Of a stretch of DNA of 64,000 nt, positions 48,201-57,180 are shown piece by piece (positions within the stretch are counted from its first letter, which is position 1; each line of letters begins with the position of its first letter). A model generated the notes under the pieces. It saw nothing but the letters and a program-made list of their open reading frames with translations. It did no database searches and had not been told where the DNA came from. The position numbers were made by a program, and so were the translations under genes. The DNA lies in the NCBI RefSeq assembly GCF_000208865.1, contig NC_018388.1, positions 1,984,001-2,048,000 of the forward strand. The letters run 5' to 3'. The stretch is from Neospora caninum Liverpool (taxonomy: Eukaryota; Apicomplexa; Conoidasida; Eucoccidiorida; Sarcocystidae).

Positions 48201-49649
48201 CGAGGCGCTCGCGGAGGATTTCTACACGCCCTCAGACAGCCTAGAGGAGCCCCGCGTCCTCGCGTCCCAAGAGGAAGGTTTCGGCGTTTCCGAGGCGCAC
48301 GGAAGGCGCAGCGGGCGAAACGAGACGTCCTCTGGGCTGCCTCGGTCCGAGTCGCCTCAGCGCTCGGGCGACGATGGAGAGGAAGACGACGCGGTTTTGG
48401 CGCGACAGACGAAGAAAGCATGTTTGCGGAAAGTTCTTCGGCAAAGCAAGAAGATGCGGAAACTCGATCCGAAGAGTTTCTTTGCCAATGAACGGACCTT
48501 TCTTCAGTACCTGCAGAAGGCGGTCTACCTGGGTTCTCTGGCGATTGTGTAAGCGGCAAAAAGCGCTGACAGCGTGGTGGGGCGGCCAGAGACTCAGACA
48601 CCCCCACAAAGCTGCGCTGGGCTTCCGCCTGACGCAGTCTCTCGTCTGCAAGGAAGAGTTCCCGCACCGACGGGCGCCTGTCCCTAGAGCGCTGCGAGGC
48701 AGCAACCCGAACCGCTGTCAGCCGACGCGCAGAAGCTGGACGGGACGATGGGCGGCCTTGGCGCGGATCCTTCTTCTCGGGCTCGGCCGCTCCCTTTTCC
48801 TTCGGTTTTTCTTGACTGCTTCAGCATCTGTGACTCCGAAGCAGGTCGTTGGCTAAAATCTCTTCTAAAAAACTCATGTTCATACAAGAAGCGGAAGACA
48901 AACATTCGCCCCCTGTGGTTCGTATTCCTCCCGCGCCTCTTTTGCCTGATTTCCTGTGGTGCTCCCGCCTCCGGTCTTTTCCTCTCGATTCGTTTTTGGG
49001 GCTTCTGAAGGCCTTCGTTTCTTCCTCGTTCGCGGTGGGTGTGCGCCTGCCGCAACTTCGCCTCCCGTCTCGCTCTGCCCACTTCTTCACGGCGCGTTTG
49101 CTGTGTGTGCATGCACTGATTCTCAGCCTCCTGCAGTGGGGCGGCGTCGGCGTTTTCGCCGAAATGGCCGGGCTGTGTCTCGCCTTTGCGGTCCTCGCGC
49201 TGCTCGCCTACAGCTACAGGATCTTTGAAGAGCGTGGGCGGAAACTGGAGAGGTGAGGCTTCACAGAAGCAGTGTCCAAGAGAGGGGCGGCGGTTCCGTG
49301 GAGTCTTTTCCAGCGCCGCAGACACCTCGAGCAAACCTTCCCTGTCGACACAGCTGCTGTGTTTGTTTCGTTGTGGCGGTTTCGGAAACGTCTCCTCTTT
49401 TTCAAACGAAAACGCCAGCGGCCACACGCAGGGGTGTGCTAAAGCGCTATGTGGGCGCGCGAAATCCCCGGTGGTATTTCGTTCCCTGTTTTGTGTCTCA
49501 GGAAAGTCGCGCGAGGGGACCTCAACGCCGGCGAGCGCTACGACAGCACCTACGGCCCCGTTCTGGCCTTTGCGTCTGTGTCACTGATTGTCCTTTTCAT
49601 TCTCACGACGCAGATCGACGCAGGGGTCAGAAAACTCGAGTCTGTCTAG
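39094..49649 (+). CDS. VTC4: VTC4-type polyphosphate polymerase (SPX-VTC-DUF202)
   Basis: Exons: 39094-39357, 39768-40080, 40743-40858, 41322-41394, 42103-42185, 42605-42721, 43134-43220, 43587-43655, 44112-44262, 44861-44972, 45324-45765, 46012-46455, 46839-46938, 47370-47920, 48133-48548, 49127-49252 and 49502-49649. All phases agree, giving about 1,203 residues. An N-terminal SPX domain ([16 protein letters not shown], later [12 protein letters not shown]) precedes the VTC catalytic domain: [65 protein letters not shown] and [10 protein letters not shown], the last holding the lysine of the polymerase tunnel. FSKFQHG follows, then a C-terminal DUF202 region ([14 protein letters not shown]) with three membrane spans. 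In yeast VTC4 polymerises ATP phosphate into polyphosphate and moves it into acidic vacuoles (acidocalcisomes here). The protein is longer than the yeast one because of Lys/Glu and Ser/Gly inserts in exons 11, 12, 14 and 15. Exon 1 may itself be split: a strong acceptor precedes 39242. Confidence 0.93.
40446..40574. repeat. (AT)n/(ACATAT)n array in VTC4 intron
   Basis: About 130 bp of AT alternation in the intron between 40080 and 40743, with a shorter run at 40379-40400. Confidence 0.85.
41137..41200. repeat. (AT)n/(TATG) array in VTC4 intron
   Basis: AT alternation followed by TATATATG steps in the intron between 40858 and 41322. No coding potential. Confidence 0.85.
41645..41685. repeat. 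18-bp perfect hairpin in VTC4 intron
   Basis: The left arm 41645-41662 (AAATATATCTTGGATGAT) is exactly reverse complementary to 41668-41685 across a 5-nt loop. It lies in the intron between 41394 and 42103. A miniature transposon remnant, a small-RNA precursor or chance are all possible. Confidence 0.9.
42325..42450. repeat. 18-bp tandem repeat in VTC4 intron, 7 copies
   Basis: CGTTGTTCT recurs at exactly 18-bp spacing (42325, 42343, 42361, 42379, 42397, 42415, 42433). The array lies inside the intron between 42185 and 42605. Its period is a multiple of three and it is open in one plus frame and one minus frame, but flanking splice sites and SPX homology place it outside the message. Confidence 0.85.
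43383..43500. repeat. (AT)n followed by 17-bp tandem repeat in VTC4 intron
   Basis: A pure AT run at 43385-43415 is followed by five copies of CATGTAGATATATATAT starting at 43416, 43433, 43450, 43467 and 43484. It ends 86 bp before the next exon. Confidence 0.92.
45152..45203. repeat. Compound (TA)n(GA)n microsatellite in VTC4 intron
   Basis: TA repeats (45152-45174) switch to GA repeats (about 45175-45203) in the intron between 44972 and 45324. Confidence 0.9.
46609..46700. repeat. AT/AC-rich simple repeat in VTC4 intron
   Basis: Two AT runs flank an ACACAT-rich stretch in the intron between 46455 and 46839. A (TG)n run at 45973-46003 directly precedes the acceptor of the exon at 46012. 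Confidence 0.8.
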
Positions 49650-51097
49650 ATACCGTGTCGGCGTTCACCAGGCAAAAAAACTTTCATCTCGTTGCATTTG
49701 TTCTAAACGGATTCTTGGCTTCACGCTGCCGGGAAAAAGTGCCTGCCGGTGCGCAGCGGCCGGGGACCAGGTAAAAAAGTTGGCGCACGCCGCACGCGCA
49801 AAAAACTCTCAGGGTCTGCCATCGCAGTGCCCGATAGTGGTGAAGTCGACGCGCAACTCGACAGGTTCATTCTCAGGAATTGTCCATACCACGGAACTCG
49901 CGCGCGAAAGCTTTTAGAACTTGGATCCGGTACACAAAGACATTCAAGATCTAAAACAGTAGTCCAAGGCGTCGTCTATACTCCCCAGAAAAAAAGCTCT
50001 CAGTACTCACACGGAAAATGTGGAGTTTCTCCTAGAGCTCACAAAAAACAGTCTTGTCTTTATACCGAGCTGCACTCGACAAGGGCACTTCGCCTAGACT
50101 GGCCGTTCGATTTAGCACCTTCCCCGCACTGAATGTCGCAGCAAAAAACTGCTGAGGAGGCAGTCCACATCGAGTGTATCTGCACGTGGTTTTGTGTGTC
50201 TCTCAAGCGGCCTGGTCAACCCTGCAGGAGACTGAGCCTGGCCGAGACTCCCAGCTTGAGTTCGAGGGGAGGCGTATTCCATTTGGTAGCTTTTTCCTGT
50301 TGCCAGGGAAAGTGACTTTGAGGTCCTCTGAAGAGACTGCTTAGCGAGTGGGATGCAGTTCGGTCGAATCTCCAGGCGGTAAACAGGCGAGTGTACGAAC
50401 GTGCAGGGGAGCTTGTGGCCACCACGCGACACAGAAAATCACATTTCTACGCCAGTGAAAACGCTCCTTCGGTCCTTCCCCGTGCTCCCAAAGTGCTCGG
50501 CGCGCCTACAATGGGAACTCCGCACCCGGCAACGCGCGGCAGCGCCCGTGCCGCGTCTGGGTTTTTTTGGCTCGGCGCACAGGCACACGCGAGCGGTTTC
50601 GACGCGTTGCGCGGTAAAGGAAAGGCGCCAGAGAGGTCTTTGCTTTTGCTCTTGGCACTGGAAAACGCGTGTGTGAGGAACCCCGACTTCCCACGTGAGC
50701 GCTTTTTGGGAGTCTTTGCCCCCCCCCCCCCCCACACAGACCAGCGCGTCGTTCGTGTGTCTCCGTCGCGTGTGTCTCCTCTGGCGTGGAGAAAAGGCGG
50801 TTCGATTCACGGTCGCGCGAGTGTCTTCCACGACGGCGGGCACCCCCTGTGTCTTTTTCTCAACGTTTGGCGGGCGCCTTAAATATCGAGGGAAAAGGAC
50901 ATCTTTTCACCGACGGAAGTGAACGCGTCGCGGGATCTGCTCCCTCGTCACTCATTTCCCTTTCCAAATCCGTCCGCCGGGGTTGAGTCCGAAAAGCGGA
51001 GCGCGGGGACAGCGACTGCGGTCTCCGTCCATCTTGGGGCTTTTTTGCGTGGCAACCGAGCGGAGGTGCTGCGTTCGTTTCCGTCGGCTCTGCTTTC
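49650..51097. promoter_or_regulatory. VTC4 3'UTR / pyruvate kinase 2 promoter
   Basis: 1.45 kb lie between the VTC4 stop and the pyruvate kinase start, both on the plus strand. It should contain the VTC4 3' untranslated region and the promoter and leader of pyruvate kinase 2. A 15-C tract lies at 50719-50733. The open frame at 50391-50882 crosses the C tract and has no coding character. No TATA element or RNA gene is evident. Confidence 0.5.
50719..50733 (+). repeat. Poly(C) tract, 15 nt
   Basis: Homopolymer of 15 C about 365 bp upstream of the pyruvate kinase 2 start codon. Confidence 0.9.
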
Positions 51098-54000
51098 ATG
51101 GCCAGCATGATCTCTCCAAACAGCGAAGCGAAACCCGTGAGGGAGAGTTCCTCTGGAAGCCGTCGGTCCTCTTTGATCGAAGCGCGCGACCTGCCTCCTC
51201 GCTCGCGCATGTCCCCCGGATGTGCACGCTTTCTGGGCGGCCAAGCATTCTTTGTTTGCGCTTCTCGGCCGCGTTCCTTCTCTCGCGCCGGCTTTCTTAC
51301 TTTCCTCTTTCTCCTCCTCTTCACGATGGGTGGGCTGTCGCCGGTGGGAGTGTGCACACGCGCCAGGGCCCTTGTCACCGGGCGCCCGCGCATCACTCTC
51401 CCCTCGGCTGCCTCGCGAGTCTTTGAGTCGCAAACCTTCCAGAGAAGTGACGCTCAGCCCCGAAAGGGATTTTCTTCCAAAGAGGCCCAACAGAGGAGAC
51501 TGCTTCCCCCCTCAGCCGAGCTGAGCTTCCCTTCCCAGGATGCTGGGAGCCCCGACACTGAGAGCCGTACAGACCGCGCGACGGGTGCCGCGCCGCGATT
51601 TGCGCGGCGTGGATGCGCTGTCAGGATTCACGAATCGGATTCTGAAGACGTTCCTCACCTCGGTTTCCTCTCTCCTGGACGCGAGGAGGGAACGTCGCCC
51701 GATAGGCCGGGCGCAGCATCCACGACGGAACGGAAAACGAACGCCGCTTCTCTGCCCCTTCCTTTCTCTGCGGCCGTCGGAAGGGCTGGGCTCCACAGCC
51801 CGCGTTTCCTTGGAAGCGACGCATCGCTTGTGTCTCCGCCTTCCTCTTTCGGCAGCCGTCCGAGGGAGAATGCTGCCTTCCTCTTCACTCGACTTTCCTC
51901 TTCTCTCTCTGCCTGCTGCCGCCGGTCTTCTCCACTCCCAGCACACTCTCGACAGTGGACAGCGAACGGAGGGCCGAGGCTCCTCGCTGCTCCCTCAGCA
52001 TGCCAGAGAAAGGCACTGGATTTCCGCAGCCCCGCAACCCGTCTTTTCGCCTCGGGTGTGGACCAGAGAGGAACGTCTTCGGAAGTGAGAAGCGCTTCCG
52101 GAGACAGCGGACGGCTAGGAGACGCGTTGGAACACCCGGTCTTCACAGCCACAAAACAGATTGCAACAATTGGGCCAGCAAGCTGGGACTACGAAGAGGT
52201 AAAGTTCAGTTGGACATCCGATGCCGGAAAAGACGGAAAAGCTACCCGAGCGCGCACTGACAGCTGAGACGTTATCCTGAAAACGGCTGGAAGCCTTCTG
52301 TGCTGTCTCTCGATCGGGCTGTCCCTAACGTTGGTGCGATTGCCACACGTTTCTTCCCTGTCTCCTCCGTCGGAGAGCCTGGTCTTTTCTTCCGAGCACT
52401 TGTCTCAAACAGAGAGACCGACACGCATGCTCCCGTGAAGAAGCAGTTGCGGAGGATTTGTTGGAGGGAGGAAACAGTCTTGGTATTTCGAGCGGCACAG
52501 TTGCGAGCAAGTTCAACGGCAGGCGTTTCAGGACTCCTCGTGGCCACGCGCTGTTTCTCGGTCAAGAAAAAGAACATTCCTATTTTCGGTGTGAATGCCC
52601 ACGCTCCCAATGATGCGTTTGGTCAGTGTCGACTAGGCAGCGTGGTGCGTACACTTTTCCTCGCGCTGTTCTCTGCTATCTAGCCCCTACCGGCGAATCC
52701 ACAGTAGCTTTGTTTCCTACTAACTCAAGTCCTAAACTATAGACCGTTCCGGTTTGTCTCTCGTTTCTCCGTCGTGTTTCTTTTCAGTGCCTTTCACGAT
52801 TCGTGACTGCGTCTGATCCCTTCCCACAAACCTGTCCATTCACCTCTGTTTGTCGATTTGCTCGTAGATCGAACGTCTTTTCCTTGCGGGCGTCGATGTC
52901 TTTCGACTGAATATGTCGCATGGCCTTCTGTCCGAGAAGCACCAGCAGCTGCTGCACGTCAGGCACCTGGAGAAGGTGTACAGACACCCTGTCGCTGTTC
53001 TGGCGGACCTCCCCGGCCCCAAGTTCCGTCTTGGAATTTTTAAGAACGACGAGGCGCTTCTCGAGACTGGGAACTCCTTTATTCTCGACTCCTCCTCGAG
53101 CCCTGGAGACGCATCGCGTGTGCACCTTCCCCACCCCGAAATCCTCTCCGTTCTTCGTCCGGATGATATCGTTTTGATGGACGACGGAAAAATAAAGCTG
53201 AAGGTTACAGAGGTCTTCCACCACGCCGACGCCACAGAGAGACAGACGAGCCCACGCCTCAGTCTCTCTGCCTCGCTCGCGTCTCCTGCTTCTCCGTCTG
53301 AGGCGGTCATGGCGCCGGCTGTGCGATGCAAAGTCCTCGTGGGAGGCCACATTTCGAGCAAAAAGGGGGTGAACGCGCCCTCAGCGCGGTTACCTATTTC
53401 GGCGCTTTCGACGCGGGACCGAGAGATTGCCCGAACAGTCGCCAGCTGGGGTGTGGACTGGATCGCCTTGTCCTTTGTCCAGTCAGCCGACGACGTCCAC
53501 GAACTGCGCAGGGAACTCCGAGAGGCTGCCAAAGCCGTAGACAGCGAGCGCGAGCAACGCGACGCGGAAGCGGGAGGGAGCGCCGGCAGAATTCGACCGG
53601 ATATCTCCGTCATGGTGAAGATCGAGAAGCCTGTCGCGCTAGAGAACTTTGCAGAAATCGTCGCCGCTGCGGATGGAATCATGGTTGCGCGCGGCGACTT
53701 GGGAGTCGAGTTGCCGAACATTGCGTGGTTGCCCAGAGTGCAGAAACGGCTGGTTCACCTGTGCAGAAAAGCCGGAAAACCTGTCGTCGTGGCGACGCAG
53801 ATGCTTGAGTCAATGATGCGCGCACCGTTGCCCACGCGCGCGGAAGTCTCGGATGTCGCAAATGCAGTGTATGACGGAGCCGACGCCGTCATGCTGAGCG
53901 GTGAGACGGCGGCAGGCGATTCGCCCGCCCGCGTGGCGTGCATGCAACGCTTGGGAATCGAGGGGGTCGAGAACGATCCGAATTTCTGGGAATTGGAGGA

Positions 54001-54724
54001 CCAAAGAAGAAGTTCACAGCTACGAGCGGCTGAGCGCCGCGCCTCGGCCAGCGGCCCATCTCTTCGTGCAGCTCTTGACCGTGAAGGGAGAGAACAGGGA
54101 GTGGAAAGAGAATCAGAGCGACAAGGAGAAAAGCGAGACCGGACGGAAGAGATCTTGTCTCGGTTCCTACCGGGACGGGACGACCATCGTCCAGCGACGG
54201 AAGCAGATCGACAGGGGCGTAGCACTGGCGACACAAACCAGGCGACGTCGAAAACGGGAAACCGGACGGATGACAGTGCAGCGTGGGTGGCGCTCGCTGC
54301 AGCAGAGGTCGCCAGGCACAGTGGGGCCAAAGCAATTGCAGTGTTTGTAGAAAATGAAGAGTTAATACGGAGGTTAGCCACCCTCAGGCCAACAGCGCCT
54401 GTATTGGCAGTTACCGACTGCGAGCACACAGCACGCAGACTGAAGATGTACTGGGGAATCTATCCCATCTTACACGGGACAGAAGATACAGCGAACTTGG
54501 AGCGCCACACTACATCCCTGCCTCTGGGGTTAGACGAGCAACTGCGATTGGCCTGTCACTTCGCGAGGAAAGAGAGATTTGCTACGGAAAACACAGACAA
54601 CGTCGTAGTCGTGGGAAGGCTACCGAGAGGGAAGGATACCGTGGCTGACAGCGACGAGACAACACCCCGCACGCAGCCAATTTTGACAGTGTGCACTCTC
54701 AACCAGGCCGAGAGTTCCCCTTGA
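51098..54724 (+). CDS. PYK2: Pyruvate kinase 2, organellar, bacterial-type
   Basis: Two exons, 51098-52198 and 52868-54724, join in phase 0 within the conserved N-terminal core ([12 protein letters not shown] | [19 protein letters not shown]), giving 985 residues. The enzyme converts phosphoenolpyruvate and ADP to pyruvate and ATP. Signatures visible: [10 protein letters not shown] (about 414), MVKIEKP with the catalytic lysine (615), [12 protein letters not shown] (638), ATQMLESM (677) and [15 protein letters not shown] (703). DLxGPKxR is the PykA-like bacterial form rather than the usual cytosolic DxKGPExR. About 350 residues precede the catalytic core, with a hydrophobic run ([16 protein letters not shown]) near residue 70 followed by a basic Ser-rich stretch. 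This fits a bipartite apicoplast/mitochondrial leader, as reported for the second pyruvate kinase of Toxoplasma. A charged insert of about 90 residues interrupts the C-terminal domain. The start is the first ATG; a second at residue 38 would shorten the leader. Confidence 0.95.
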
Positions 54725-55254
54725 GACAGAAAACTTGTATATGTTGCGTGACAACTACGTCTGTTCTCCAGTCTCTACGTCAGAAGTGCTGCGCTCAGCC
54801 AAATCGAACAGATTCGATTTGTCCGAACGCCTTCCCTGGTCCCCATTTGATATTACACCAGCCGTCACTTGTCATTTGCATTTTGGGACCGCTGCGGGGC
54901 GGAACATTGGCGCTGTATGTCGAAGTCCCTCGTAGGCCACGTTCCACAAAAACTAGCAGCTGCTAGTTGACCGGGCAGCGGTGGGGTTTCCGCCGTTTGG
55001 CGCTCGGCTTATCCTCACACTTGAGAAGCTTCGTTGGCTTTGTCAGGCGAGCGGCATTTCCAAAGGTTTTTCATATTTCCGGCAGCAGGCTCGGCAACCG
55101 GAACCCGACATCCGACCTCGCAGCCGAGCCGCTGCACATCTCCTCTTTCACTTGGGGCCTTTCACTTGGAACGACACGCTTGCAACTCTGCTCTCGTGAA
55201 AGGCTAAAGCTCTTCGCCCATTGTTTTCTAAATGCTGTGTTAAAAACAGAGTTC
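54725..55254. other. Convergent 3' spacer with 18-bp palindrome
   Basis: 530 bp lie between the stops of pyruvate kinase 2 (plus) and the coiled-coil gene (minus). Both 3' untranslated regions must lie or overlap here. The perfect palindrome AACTAGCAGCTGCTAGTT is at 54951-54968. No coding-like frame. Confidence 0.55.
54951..54968. repeat. 18-bp perfect palindrome
   Basis: AACTAGCAGCTGCTAGTT is its own reverse complement. It lies 227 bp after the pyruvate kinase stop and 287 bp beyond the stop of the convergent gene. Confidence 0.9.
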
Positions 55255-56907
55255 CTACGAAACTCCCAAAGAGCGTACAGCTTTTGGTGCCTTCATACCA
55301 GCCCCTCTCCATCCGCTTCCGAGGGGATATTTTTCTTCCCGGTCACGGATAATTTCTCCCAGCTTTTTGAAGTACTGGCCTTTGCTGGCCTCGAGAACCT
55401 CGGAAAAACGCTGCGTCTCGTCGGCCGCTTCGAGTAAAGGTGACTTGACGCGTTCTGCCATGACTTCCTGGATCTCCATGAGCAAGCGCGCGAACTCTTC
55501 TGAAACACGATCCATCTTTACTTTTAGAGCTAAGGACAAAAGTGCAGACATGTGATACGCACTATGCTTGGCTGTACGCATGCCCACTCGTTTCAGGTTT
55601 GATCGCTGGCAGAGTGAGTTTGAATTTGGCAGTGACGTGTGCGCCTGGGCCGAGCGCAAGGATATTGGGTAAAAGAAACCGAGAAGAGATGCCAGCGTCA
55701 TGGGAAACCCCGCGCATGAAAGGCAAGCAAAACGCCGTGCTGCTCCGTCTGTTTCAGCAGGTGCCCAGGTTGTTAGCCCTCAGATTATGTTCATGTCCTG
55801 ACCTTTTACACGCGCATCGTGCTCGGCAACCTCCTTGTCTTTCGCCGCACCAAGCTGCCTGAGAAGAGTCATCTGTTCGGCGTATTCGCGTTTGTATCCT
55901 TGTAGTGTCGCTTCCATCGCTCCTATCTGATTTGTGTAGTCGAGCTGCAGTGCTTTGTGCCGTCGCACAAGGTCAGCGCAGATGGCAAGGCGGCGTCTCT
56001 CCTCCGCCTCGAGATCTTCTTCACACTGTTTGCACTGTGGCATAAGCAGAAAAGTCGCAGACGTTTCAATGGGAGAAATGGAAGACCAGATAGATCGCCG
56101 GAAGGACATGAGGAGTTCGGATGTGGTGGTGTGTAGCGCGAACGCTTAAGTAGATAACGGTACCCTGGCCACACTGGAAGGTTTCTTTTCGCATGTGAGA
56201 GCTCCAAGAGAAAACCCATGGGCATGCTCGCCACTTGCAACGACAGATATACCAGGCTCCTGTTCACTCCGTCGCCACTTCCGATCGTTCTTCCGCCGTC
56301 TGTGGCTGAGCCCTCCGGTTGGCTGCACGCCAGCTGCTTGCACATCCGCCGTTTGGAAACGCGTTTGACTGGATATCTATATCTCGATTTTTGCTGACCT
56401 CGAATGTCTCGGGGAACCATCGCGCATTGTTCGTTTCCGTACACTTGCGCGGCGTACACAATGAAACGGTTGCCAAAGTCAGCCGTTTGACTCGATGTTA
56501 TATCGAATACCTTACGGGAAAAGGTGGTAGTGCGGGTAACCATGGGATGTTTGAATCGCAAGCATTCAAAGGGAAAAGCGGGTTGTACGTCGTCATGCCA
56601 TCCTTCCCGTTTTCGAGAAGTGTGCAGTTCCTGGAGAGATATAGTTAGCGTCGTGTTGAACTGCGACAAGTGATTTTGGCGAGCAACAGAACAGGAGAAT
56701 ACTGATGCCGCGCACTACCTTTTCCGTGTGGAGATTCTCTCGCTTTAAAGTTTCAGTTAGCTGGTCATCTTTCTCCTGAAGCTGAATCTCCAAAGTGAGA
56801 AGCTCAGCCTCTAATGCCTTGTTGAGGTCCTCCGCCGCCGCCGTCGTGGCGGCTGCGCCGTTCTTGTCCTTTACGGACGCGACGCTCTTGGCTTTCTTCG
56901 GCGGCAT
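55255..56907 (-). CDS. Coiled-coil protein, possible axonemal DRC12/CCDC153-like
   Basis: Three exons, 56907-56719, 56034-55803 and 55529-55255, with phases 0 and 1, encode 231 residues. The start MPPKKAKSVASVKDK is basic, then the chain is almost entirely charged heptad-like helix (EDLNKALEAELLTLEIQLQ, ATLQGYKREYAEQMTLLRQL, KMDRVSEEFARLLMEIQEV). A CKQC pair sits at the second exon start. Length, an MPPK start, one long coiled coil and a terminal segment around DRVSEEFARLL resemble CCDC153/DRC12, a small subunit of the axonemal nexin-dynein regulatory complex. That is an eyeball match; generic coiled coils can look the same. If correct, expression should be confined to flagellated microgametes. 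It follows the next minus-strand gene after only 273 bp. Confidence 0.8.
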
Positions 56908-57180
56908 GCTCGAACGTGAGTCTCCAGTTCCTCTTTCCGGTAGGCGGTCGGAGTTAAGTGGCATGCAAACTGAGCCAGCTTTTACGGGAACCGAGAAGTA
57001 ATAAGCTTCCGGTGCGTGCCTCAAATGGAAATACGGGGAACGCCCCGCGACAAAGTGTCGCGTCTAGTCGGCAAAGCCTGTATTGCACACACGCGGGCAC
57101 AGAACGCTCGACACACTGTGAAACGGACGGGCCAGTTTCCCTGTCGTAATTCGTGGCGGGGCTGATAGTCCCACACTTTG
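56908..57180. promoter_or_regulatory. Short spacer between two tandem minus-strand genes
   Basis: Only 273 bp lie between the stop of the upstream minus-strand gene and the start codon of the coiled-coil gene. It must hold the 3' end of one and the promoter of the other. No distinct motif recognised. Confidence 0.4.

Noticed and set aside
50391..50882. 163-codon plus-strand open frame upstream of pyruvate kinase 2
   Set aside because: Crosses a poly(C) tract, has no family match, and sits in the expected promoter/leader.
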